45,980 nt of DNA from contig JAPPHD010000019.1 in the NCBI GenBank assembly GCA_028821125.1, positions 1 to 45,980 of the forward strand, given 5' to 3'. Each line of letters starts with the position of its first letter. Position 1 is the first letter of the stretch. The notes under the pieces were generated by a model. That model was not told where the DNA came from. It ran no database searches and saw only the letters and a list, made by a program, of their open reading frames with translations. The DNA comes from Gammaproteobacteria bacterium. Lineage in GTDB: Bacteria; Pseudomonadota; Gammaproteobacteria; Pseudomonadales; Azotimanducaceae. A program made the translations under genes and the position numbers. Positions 38,991-45,980 of the stretch are shown here, one piece after another.

Positions 38991-41423
38991 ATGATCGCAA
39001 CAGGGAATTTCGGCGCGGCAATCAGGCGGGGCTTGGGAATCGCGACGGTCAAGGCGTGTTTGGTGTGCCTACCGGCGCTGGTGACGGGGCCGGCGCCGCT
39101 GGCGGCGGAAGCGCCGGGGGAACTGCGCATCGCCGTGATCGACAGGGACACCCGTCGGCCCGTCGAGCAGGCGGCATTGGTTGTGACGCCACGCGGGGGG
39201 GACAGCGAACGGCGGCTAACCGACGAAGACGGCGCAGTCCTGCTGGCAGGCCTGGCGCCAGGCCTCTACGCGGTGCGCGTGGATCGCACGGGCTACATCA
39301 CGGCGGTGGAAGCCAGGGTGCGGGTGTCCCCGCGGCGGACCACGTCGGTTGAGCTCGAACTGATCCCGGGCGATGCGCAACTGGAGGAAGTCGTGGTCGT
39401 GGCCAGCGCCGCGCGGGCGGACGGATCCGGCTCGGTGAGCGCGACCTATTTCGACCGCGAAACGCTGCGTAGCGCGGTCGGCAGCGGCAGCGATGTGCTG
39501 AAGGCGCTCGACGGCGCGCCCGGCCTGGTCTCGCTCGGCGAGTTCTCGGACTTCACGGTGCGCGGGCACGGGCCCCGTGACAACCTGATTCTCGTCGACG
39601 GGCTGCCCTACGACAGGGTCGTGCACTTCGACCAGACGCTCGGCGAAAAGGAGGACATCGGCGGCGGCGGGCGATTTTCCATCTTCGCGCCGAACCTCAT
39701 CCGCGGCGCGGAGTTCTCGCCCGGCGGCTGGAGCGCCGCTTACGGCGGCCGGGCCGGATCGCTGCTCAAGCTCGACGTCGCCGAAGGCGGGGCGTCCCCC
39801 TCGGCCTATCTGCAGCTCGACATAGCCGGCTTCGACTTGGGGTACGAGGGGCCCAGCGGCCTGCGCGACGACACGTCGGTCCTGGTCTCGGCGCGCAGGC
39901 TCGATCACGGGGCCGTTTTCGAGTTGATCGGCGAGGAGGACATAGGCGAGCCGGTGATGACGGACATGGTGCTCAAGACCGTCACTCGGCTTGGTCCCAG
40001 GAACGTCGTCGAGTTTCTCGCACTCAGCACGCCGGAGAAGTTTGACCGGGATGTAGGACATGTACTGGAGTCTCCCGATTTCCAGGACGTTACGCTGTAC
40101 GGGAGCGAGCAGGACAGCACGCTCATCGGCGTAACCTGGCGCCGTCTGGTCGGCGACACGGGCGAGTGGAGCAACGCCTTCTTCTTCAGGTCGAGCGACA
40201 AGGAGAGCCGGGAAGGGGAAGCCTATCCGGACACGGTACCCATCGGCACGCCGGCTGCCGACATCCCCGCGCGGCACGCGATCCTGACGGTCGGCGAGAA
40301 CGAGACCGAGGCCGGCTGGCGGTCCGACTACACCACGATGAACCGCTGGGGGCTCGTCCGAGCGGGAGCGCGTGTGTCGTACACGGAGCTGGATTACTCG
40401 ACGCGGCTGGCGAACGACTGGGTGCGGTTCGAATACGACCAGGACGATTTCCGCGCCGATCCTGAACAGCGCTACGTGGTGCTGACGCCGGCCGGAACCG
40501 ACGCGAGCCTGGGCGAAGAAGAAGTCTCCTTTGCGGCGTACGCCGAGCAGGTGTTCGAATCGGGCGCCTGGGAGTTCCGCGCGGGCGCACGATACGACCA
40601 CGACGGGTTTTCGGGCGAGAGCCTGGTGTCGCCGCGAATCGCGGTCAACTGGCACTTGCCGCCGAGGCTTCGACTCTCGGCGACTGCGGGCACGTACTAC
40701 CAGGCGCCGCGCCGGCTCGACATGGCGGCGGACCCGGGCAACGCGGACCTTCGGAACGAACGGATCGACCACGTGGGCGCGGGCCTTGCGCTTGGGTTGA
40801 ACCCGCGGTGGGACTTTGTGGCGGAGGCCTACTATCAGCGGCTGGACAAGCTGGTGGTCTTCGGAGACGACACCGACTTCGTCGCGACCAACGACGGGAA
40901 AGGTACTTCCTACGGGGTCGATCTTGTTTTGACCAGGCGCTTCTCGAACGGCTTTTCCGGCAATGCGACGTACTCGTACAATGTCTCCCGCCGAGACGAC
41001 CGCGACGGGACCGGCAAGTACGATGCGGACTACCATCGCCCCCACGCATTCAGCGCAGGTGTCCAATGGCAGATCAGCGACCGGTGGAAGGTGGGCGCCC
41101 GGTGGAAGTACCTGTCCGGGCGGCCGGAGGACGCGTTCGTGATCCACGGGGACGTGTTGGGCAACGCGGGGCCGTTACGTTACTCGAAGGAGATAACAGC
41201 ACAGAACGCGCAGCGCCGCGGCGCACTGTCCCTGTTCAATGTGCGCGTCGACTACCGGCGCAGTTTCGGGCCGGTCGACGTCGTCGCGTTCGCCGATCTC
41301 GTCAACGTGACCGGGGCCAATGCCAGCGAGGAAGTCGAATTCAATATCAGCCGCGGCACGGTCATCGAGGAGAGCGGCGAGTTGCAGCCATTGTTCGGGT
41401 TACGGTTGGAACGCTCCTGGTGA
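38991..41423 (+). CDS. TonB-dependent receptor with N-terminal carboxypeptidase-like regulatory domain
   Basis: An 810-residue outer-membrane receptor. A signal peptide (about 1-40, LAAEA) is followed by a CarboxypepD_reg-like/PEGA-type beta-sandwich (about 45-125: LRIAVIDRDTRRPVEQAALV, GLYAVRVDRTGYITAVEARV), then plug motifs FTVRGHGPRDNLILVDGLPY and YGGRAGSLLKLDV, and a barrel ending FGLRLERSW. No clear FRAP/NPNL heme motif; substrate unknown. ATG 38991 follows no good ribosome site. It faces the heme-type receptor across a Fur-like site and is followed after 55 nt by a response regulator, so it may be a sensed as well as an imported ligand route. Confidence 0.88.
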   Translation: MIATGNFGAAIRRGLGIATVKACLVCLPALVTGPAPLAAEAPGELRIAVIDRDTRRPVEQAALVVTPRGGDSERRLTDEDGAVLLAGLAPGLYAVRVDRTGYITAVEARVRVSPRRTTSVELELIPGDAQLEEVVVVASAARADGSGSVSATYFDRETLRSAVGSGSDVLKALDGAPGLVSLGEFSDFTVRGHGPRDNLILVDGLPYDRVVHFDQTLGEKEDIGGGGRFSIFAPNLIRGAEFSPGGWSAAYGGRAGSLLKLDVAEGGASPSAYLQLDIAGFDLGYEGPSGLRDDTSVLVSARRLDHGAVFELIGEEDIGEPVMTDMVLKTVTRLGPRNVVEFLALSTPEKFDRDVGHVLESPDFQDVTLYGSEQDSTLIGVTWRRLVGDTGEWSNAFFFRSSDKESREGEAYPDTVPIGTPAADIPARHAILTVGENETEAGWRSDYTTMNRWGLVRAGARVSYTELDYSTRLANDWVRFEYDQDDFRADPEQRYVVLTPAGTDASLGEEEVSFAAYAEQVFESGAWEFRAGARYDHDGFSGESLVSPRIAVNWHLPPRLRLSATAGTYYQAPRRLDMAADPGNADLRNERIDHVGAGLALGLNPRWDFVAEAYYQRLDKLVVFGDDTDFVATNDGKGTSYGVDLVLTRRFSNGFSGNATYSYNVSRRDDRDGTGKYDADYHRPHAFSAGVQWQISDRWKVGARWKYLSGRPEDAFVIHGDVLGNAGPLRYSKEITAQNAQRRGALSLFNVRVDYRRSFGPVDVVAFADLVNVTGANASEEVEFNISRGTVIEESGELQPLFGLRLERSW

Positions 41424-41478
41424 CCCCGACCGCCCGGGCCCTGGATCGGCGATGACCAAGTTGCCAATGGAGGGCCGC

Positions 41479-42156
41479 ATGCGCGTATTGGTGGTCGATG
41501 ACAACCGCGACATTTGCCGGAATATCGGCGACTACCTCGGGTTGTTCGGCCATGTCCTTGATTTCGCGAACAACGGCCCCCACGCACTGCGTCTCGCTCT
41601 CGCCGGCGAATACGATGTCATCGTACTCGACTTGATGCTGCCGGGCATGGACGGGCTGGACGTTTGCCGGGAACTGCGTGCCGGGGCGAAGCCCGAAGTC
41701 CCGGTCCTGATGCTGACGGCTCGCGACACGCTGCCGGACAAGCTCGATGGCTTCAGGGCAGGCACTGACGACTACCTCGTCAAGCCGTTTGCGATGCAGG
41801 AATTGCTGGCGCGGCTGCGTGCCCTGCATGAACGCCGCAAGGGGCGCCGGGCGCAGCGGCTTGTGGTCGGCGATCTGACACTGGACAAGGGCACCCGGGA
41901 GGTCTCGAGGGGCGGGCGGCGCGTACCACTGAACCCGGTGGGATTCAGGATCCTGGAGAGAATGATGGAAGCGTCCCCGACAGTCGTGACCCGCGTTGAA
42001 CTGGAGACGCTGCTGTGGGGCGACGAGTGCCCGGCGAGCGACGCGTTGCGCTCGCACCTGTACCAGCTTCGCCGGGCCATCGAGGCGCCCACCGGTGAGC
42101 GGGTGCTGCACACCGTGCACGGCGTCGGATACCAATTGTCGGTTTGCGATGATTGA
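41479..42156 (+). CDS. OmpR/PhoB-family response regulator
   Basis: A 225-residue response regulator. Receiver domain: acidic pocket Asp7/Asp8 (VVDDN), phospho-acceptor Asp51 (VLDLMLPG), Thr80 (LMLTARD) and Lys102 (LVKPF). C-terminal winged helix (about 125-223) ends with LRRAIEAPTGERVLHTVHGVGYQL, the OmpR motif. ATG 41479 has GGAGG 5 nt upstream; earlier in-frame ATG codons at 41452 and 41467 are less likely. It overlaps the histidine kinase by 8 bp and lies 55 nt after the TonB receptor, suggesting the pair reports on metal or ligand stress. Confidence 0.9.
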   Translation: MRVLVVDDNRDICRNIGDYLGLFGHVLDFANNGPHALRLALAGEYDVIVLDLMLPGMDGLDVCRELRAGAKPEVPVLMLTARDTLPDKLDGFRAGTDDYLVKPFAMQELLARLRALHERRKGRRAQRLVVGDLTLDKGTREVSRGGRRVPLNPVGFRILERMMEASPTVVTRVELETLLWGDECPASDALRSHLYQLRRAIEAPTGERVLHTVHGVGYQLSVCDD

Positions 42157-43423
42157 CCTTCGCGGCAGCCTACGAACGCGCATCGTGTTCGCTTTCACGG
42201 TGTCGTCGCTGGTGTTGAGCACGGCCTGGAGCCTGGGGGCGATCAGTGCGCTTCGGCTCACGGAAGACCGGGTGCTCGAACGGCAGCTCGAGTTGATCGC
42301 CGAAGACTATCGCAGGCGGGTTGAAGCGGACGGTGCAGCGGCCCGGCCAGACTCCGCGTTCGTCACGAGCTACCGGGATCCCCTCGAACTGCCGCCAGAT
42401 CTCGTGCCGTGGGCGCTCGCATCGCCGGCAGCGGGGTTCCACGAATTCACCGAGGAGGAACTCCATGTGGCGGTGCTGGACTCGGACGTTGCCGGTGCGG
42501 CGCGGTTTCTGGTTTTCGACGTATCGGGCATTGAGGCGCCATCCTCGGAGGATGTGAAGTGGTTCGCCGGACTTGCCGCCCTGGCGTTGCTGATCGGGCT
42601 GGGCGCTTTGGCGATCGGGCTCCTGATCGGCCGGCTCAGCGTGGAGCCGATGGTGCGTCTGGCCGGGATCGTCGCGGAGGTCGATCCCGAGCGCGTCGGC
42701 GAATCGGATCGGGAGCGGATCGCGGCGCATCGCTTCGGCCGGAACGAAGCCGGGCTGCTGGCCAACGCGATTGAAAGGATGGTGGCACGGATCTGCGCGT
42801 TCATCGAACGGGAGCGGAGCTTTACGGCCGCCGCCAGCCATGAATTGAGAACCCCCGTCACGGTGATTCGCGGCGCCCTCGAGTTGCTGGAGCGGGAGGA
42901 ACAGACTGAACGGGTGCGGGGCGTGCTCGAGCGGATTCGCGGCGCCAATGCGGACATGCAATCGACCATCGAGATGTTCCTGGCTCTCGCCCGCGAATCG
43001 AATGGCCGGCTGGTGGACGATGAGGAAATCCGGGTCCTGGCGGTGATTGAGAAGGCGGTCGAGGACTGCGAATCCCTCTTGCGGGCGAAGCATGGCTTGG
43101 TAGAGGTGCAGGCTGACGCGAACCCGGTGTTCAAGGGTCACGCGTTGGCATTGGCGACGGTGGTCGGCAACCTCGTGCGCAACGCCGTCGATCACGGACC
43201 ACAGGACGGGCGTCCGAAGATTGTGATCCGCCTTGGCGCGGGCGAACTGGTGGTCTGCAATCGAAACGAAAGTGCGTCCGCGAGCAACCGGACGTCGTCG
43301 GCCAGTCCTGCGAGGGGCCTTGGTCTGGAGATTGTGCATCGGCTCTGCGAACTCAACGGGTGGTCGTTCGGTCTGAAGGACAACGCAGGGGAAACAACGG
43401 CGCGCTTTTCGTGGGTGCGTTGA
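42149..43423 (+). CDS. Sensor histidine kinase
   Basis: A 424-residue inner-membrane kinase. Two membrane segments (about 12-33 and 133-155) enclose a periplasmic sensor of about 100 residues; HAMP-like region about 156-210; HisKA with phospho-His231 in SHELRTPVTVI; ATP-binding region with GNLVRNAVDHGP (N box) and RGLGLEIVHRLCE (G2). A typical CG D-x-G box is not conserved: the corresponding stretch reads GAGELVVCNRNES, with Asn where DxGxG would be expected, and the short loop is filled with Ser/Asn. Overlap with the regulator indicates a cognate pair. Confidence 0.87.
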   Translation: MIDLRGSLRTRIVFAFTVSSLVLSTAWSLGAISALRLTEDRVLERQLELIAEDYRRRVEADGAAARPDSAFVTSYRDPLELPPDLVPWALASPAAGFHEFTEEELHVAVLDSDVAGAARFLVFDVSGIEAPSSEDVKWFAGLAALALLIGLGALAIGLLIGRLSVEPMVRLAGIVAEVDPERVGESDRERIAAHRFGRNEAGLLANAIERMVARICAFIERERSFTAAASHELRTPVTVIRGALELLEREEQTERVRGVLERIRGANADMQSTIEMFLALARESNGRLVDDEEIRVLAVIEKAVEDCESLLRAKHGLVEVQADANPVFKGHALALATVVGNLVRNAVDHGPQDGRPKIVIRLGAGELVVCNRNESASASNRTSSASPARGLGLEIVHRLCELNGWSFGLKDNAGETTARFSWVR

Positions 43424-43439
43424 CGCAGGCCCGGGTGTG

Positions 43440-43643
43440 CTAGCCGAATCCCCTTGTACCGAGAACCACCTCGACCCCTAGCCAGAGGGTCAATAGCAGG
43501 GTGATCGCGAAAGCGATCCAGGAGGCGACGAACTTCCAGCCTCCCGGCCGTTGTAGTGCCGGCGTGTCCGGCTGTTCCCCCGGGTCCGATTCGGCCGAAG
43601 GATTGCCGGCGAGCGCGCCCGGCCTTCCGTCGGGGGTTGCCAT
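43440..43643 (-). CDS. Small predicted membrane protein
   Basis: A 67-residue protein with one membrane helix (FVASWIAFAITLLLTLWLGV, about 41-60) after a hydrophilic Pro/Ser/Asp-rich stretch. It lies 20 nt downstream of the nitroreductase on the same strand and converges with the histidine kinase. It is plausible as a short gene because of its clear membrane segment and position; I do not recognise a family and there is no strong ribosome site. Confidence 0.5.
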   Translation of the reverse strand: MATPDGRPGALAGNPSAESDPGEQPDTPALQRPGGWKFVASWIAFAITLLLTLWLGVEVVLGTRGFG

Positions 43644-43662
43644 CGATACCGGCCCGTGACCG

Positions 43663-44292
43663 TTACCACTGGTCCCAGTGCGTGATGTTCGCCACCGGCG
43701 GGCGCTTGGCGGGCTTGAAGTCGGTGCCCTTCGTGTAGGCCACGGGCAGCAGGGCGATCTGCATGACGTCGTCCGGGATGCCGAGCAGTTCGGCGGCCGC
43801 CTGCTCTTCCATGAGGTGCAGGGTGGTGAGCGTCGAGCCCAGCCCCCGGGCGCGCAGTGCAAGTTGAAAGCTCCACACCGCCGGAAAGATGGAGCCGAAC
43901 AGGCCGCCCAGCATCGCGACGGGCGTGTTGGCCTCCGGGCGGCCTGCGATGCAGGGGATGACGTGCACCGGCACGTCCTGCAGCCGGTCCATCAGGTACA
44001 TGGCGGACTCGAATACCCGTTGTGTCTGCGCATCGCCCGCCAATTTGGCGGCGCCGGTCAGATAGGGTTCCGCCGCCTTGCGGTAAAGGTCGGCCAGGGC
44101 CTGGCGCTTGCCGGCATCTTCAACGACTACCCAGCGCCAGGTCTGGGAATTCGAGCCGGTGGGCGCCTGCACGGCGAGTTCCAGGCATTCGTCGATGATC
44201 GCCCGCGGCACGGGCCGTTCCAGGTCCAGGCGTTTGCGTACTGCACGGGTGGTGCTGAGCAGCGCGTCGGTCATGGCGATATCGAATTCCAT
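43663..44292 (-). CDS. Nitroreductase-family flavoprotein
   Basis: A 209-residue NADH/FMN nitroreductase-like protein. TTRAVRKRLDLERPVP (about 14-29) and QAPTGSNSQTWRWVVVED (about 42-59) form the FMN-binding N-terminal motif, SIFPAVWSFQLALRARGLGS lies mid-protein, and LLPVAYTKG with THWDQW comes at the end. It would reduce nitro-compounds, quinones or similar acceptors; the physiological substrate is unknown. ATG 44292 is preceded by GAGGAAG, 5 nt away. Divergent from the M20 hydrolase over 156 bp. Confidence 0.88.
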   Translation of the reverse strand: MEFDIAMTDALLSTTRAVRKRLDLERPVPRAIIDECLELAVQAPTGSNSQTWRWVVVEDAGKRQALADLYRKAAEPYLTGAAKLAGDAQTQRVFESAMYLMDRLQDVPVHVIPCIAGRPEANTPVAMLGGLFGSIFPAVWSFQLALRARGLGSTLTTLHLMEEQAAAELLGIPDDVMQIALLPVAYTKGTDFKPAKRPPVANITHWDQW

Positions 44293-44448
44293 CGGACTTC
44301 CTCGGGTTGACGTGCAGGGCCGGCATTATGGGCGCGCGGTGTACGCGGGGCAATGGAACGCCGTGCGCGCGGTCGCGGAGCAATGAACAGCCATGGGGCG
44401 CGAGGTTGCGTTACCATGCGGCGACCCATGGCTTACGTGAGGACGATA

Positions 44449-45810
44449 ATGAAAGATCGGACCTGCACCCGTGCGCCCATCTCTCGCCCGTTGACCGCAC
44501 GCGAAACGACAGCCGCGCTGATAGCGCTCGTTTGTGGCCTGGCTTTGGCGAACAAGGTATACGCCGGCGAGTTTCACGACGCAATCGACGAAGCCTCGGC
44601 TGCCGTGGAAGCGCAGGTCGTCGCCTGGCGCAGGGATGTGCACGAGCACCCCGAACTGTCGAACCGTGAATACCGCACGGCCAAACTGGTCGCCGCGCAC
44701 CTGAACGACCTTGGCCTGGAAGTCACCACCGGCATATCAAATACCGGCGTGCTCGGTGTTCTGCGCGGCGGCAAGCCCGGCCCGGTGGTAGCGCTCCGGG
44801 CCGACATGGACGCCCTGCCGGTGGTGGAACAGACTGGCCTGCCCTACGCCTCAAAGGTGACCGCCGACTATCTCGGCAAGGAGGTCGGCGTCATGCATGC
44901 CTGCGGGCACGACAACCACGTCGCCATCCTGATGGGCGTCGCGAGCGTACTCACCGGATTGCGGGACGAATTGCCCGGTACCGTGAAGTTCATCTTCCAG
45001 CCCGCCGAGGAGGGCGCGCCCCCGGGCGAGGCCAGCGGCGCAGAGGTGATGGTGCAGGAGGGCGTCCTGGAAAACCCGGATGTCGATGCCATCTTCGCCC
45101 TGCACGTCTTCCAGGCGGGAACGGTCGGCACTGCCAGTTACCGCTCCGGTGGCGCCATGGCCAGCGCCCAGAGCTACGAGATCGAAATCGTCGGGCGCCA
45201 GACCCACGGCGCCCGTCCCTGGGAGGGCGTGGACCCCATAGTCGCCGGGGCGCAGATCATCTCGGCCCTGCAGACCATCGTCAGCCGGCAGGTGGACATC
45301 ACCGTCTCGCCCGCCGTGGTGACGGTGGGCACTTTCGAGAGCGGTACGCGTTTCAACATCGTGCCCGACCGGGCGAAGCTCACCGGAACCATCAGGAGCT
45401 ACGATGTGGAAACCCGCGAACTGGTTCACCGCCAGGTGCGTGAGATCGCCACCAGCGTCGGCAGTGCGCTCGGCGCCGAAGTGACCGTCACCATCGACCG
45501 CGGCGTACCGGTTACCTACAACGATCCGGCCCTCACCGCAGCTATGGTGCCAACGCTGGAGCGCGTATACGGGAAAGAGAACGTGACCACCGCGCCGCGC
45601 CAGACCGGCGCCGAGGACTTCTCGTTCTTTCAGGAAAAGGTTCCCGGCTTCTATTTCTTCATCGGGGTGCGCCCGGTGGACGTTCCGGCCGAGGACACCA
45701 TCCCCAACCATTCGCCCTTCTTCTATGCGGACGAAACCGCCCTGGTGCCGGGGGTCAGGGCGATGGCGAACGTGGCTTTTGACTACCTGAAAGCGAATGC
45801 AGGACGATAG
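44449..45810 (+). CDS. Exported M20-family amidohydrolase
   Basis: A 453-residue M20D metallo-amidohydrolase (hippurate/IAA-amino-acid hydrolase type). Signal peptide (about 1-40; TTAALIALVCGLALANKVYA) then DVHEHPELSNREYRTAK, VALRADMDALPVVEQTG, metal residues Cys152, His154 and His157 (CGHDNH), Glu pair in QPAEEGAP, His in ALHVFQAG, and His in IPNHSPFF. It hydrolyses N-acyl or N-aromatic amino acids in the periplasm. ATG 44449 has GAGG 6 nt upstream; upstream in-frame ATGs have no comparable site and would bury the signal peptide. Confidence 0.9.
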   Translation: MKDRTCTRAPISRPLTARETTAALIALVCGLALANKVYAGEFHDAIDEASAAVEAQVVAWRRDVHEHPELSNREYRTAKLVAAHLNDLGLEVTTGISNTGVLGVLRGGKPGPVVALRADMDALPVVEQTGLPYASKVTADYLGKEVGVMHACGHDNHVAILMGVASVLTGLRDELPGTVKFIFQPAEEGAPPGEASGAEVMVQEGVLENPDVDAIFALHVFQAGTVGTASYRSGGAMASAQSYEIEIVGRQTHGARPWEGVDPIVAGAQIISALQTIVSRQVDITVSPAVVTVGTFESGTRFNIVPDRAKLTGTIRSYDVETRELVHRQVREIATSVGSALGAEVTVTIDRGVPVTYNDPALTAAMVPTLERVYGKENVTTAPRQTGAEDFSFFQEKVPGFYFFIGVRPVDVPAEDTIPNHSPFFYADETALVPGVRAMANVAFDYLKANAGR

Positions 45811-45980
45811 TACCGACGACCCGGAATCGGGACCCTGAAGCTCTCCCCGCACCACCGCGAACTGGAAACCGGGTCCACGCAAGTCGGCAACTCGGCGCAC
45901 CGGGACGAGGACGTGGAAGGAACAGCGCCGAATCTGGGGAAAGAGTTCGCATGCGGGGCTTCCCTTTCGGCGCGTTAAGC

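Noticed and set aside
45811-45980. Gene or terminator after the M20 hydrolase
   Set aside because: The open frame on the minus strand has no recognisable motif and the only short inverted repeat (CCCG/CGGG) is trivial; the end of the window may cut a following gene.

Overview
This is a GC-rich, gene-dense bacterial window of about 46 kb. It holds three complete TonB-dependent receptors and one 5'-truncated one, Sec and lipoprotein signal peptides and many overlapping start/stop codons, so it comes from a Gram-negative bacterium, most likely a proteobacterium. An uncultured marine gammaproteobacterium would fit, but that is inference from gene content; there is no rRNA or other phylogenetic marker.

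Layout: (1) nt 1-2641, the 3' part of a ZnuD-like outer-membrane metal receptor with His/Asp/Glu repeats, then a VapB/VapC toxin-antitoxin pair. (2) nt 2752-6735, a methylthioribose-1-phosphate isomerase (mtnA) coupled to a class II aldolase-fold gene, a divergent GNAT acetyltransferase and a sodium:solute symporter. (3) nt 6794-13847, a TPR-sulfotransferase, a TonB receptor, an exported alpha/beta hydrolase and a bicupin. (4) nt 14089-16171, an AAA ATPase followed by a DUF4276/TOPRIM-like protein, a probable two-gene defence module of visibly lower GC. (5) nt 16273-26015, a catabolic-looking region with two copies of a paired SnoaL/NTF2-like module (types A and B), a MetE-like methyltransferase, a LacI regulator, a second symporter paralogous to the first, and a SIS-domain sugar-phosphate isomerase. 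A 262-bp non-coding element with 30-bp terminal inverted repeats flanked by CTAG sits exactly at the lacI-like stop codon. (6) nt 26205-31108, an exported haloalkane-dehalogenase-like enzyme, a GrdB/PrdB-family selenoprotein whose in-frame TGA is followed by a SECIS-like hairpin, ChaC, MetY and a CoA-binding protein. (7) nt 31125-35328, a cupin, a GyrI-like protein, and a cytoplasmic GH20 hexosaminidase coupled to a sugar-kinase-like gene. (8) nt 35453-43643, a CbiX/chelatase-like lipoprotein next to a heme-receptor-like TonB protein, a divergent TonB receptor and a two-component system, with a Fur-like palindrome between the receptors, then a small membrane protein. (9) nt 43663-45810, a nitroreductase and an exported M20 amidohydrolase.

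The genes suggest a heterotroph that scavenges metals or heme, takes up small organic solutes with sodium symporters, and handles sulfur compounds (MTA salvage, MetY, MetE-like, ChaC). The strongest single observation is the selenoprotein: a conventional gene caller would cut it in two at nt 28005-28007. The putative ATPase/TOPRIM defence pair, the duplicated SnoaL A/B module and the nested inverted-repeat element are the other items most worth following.
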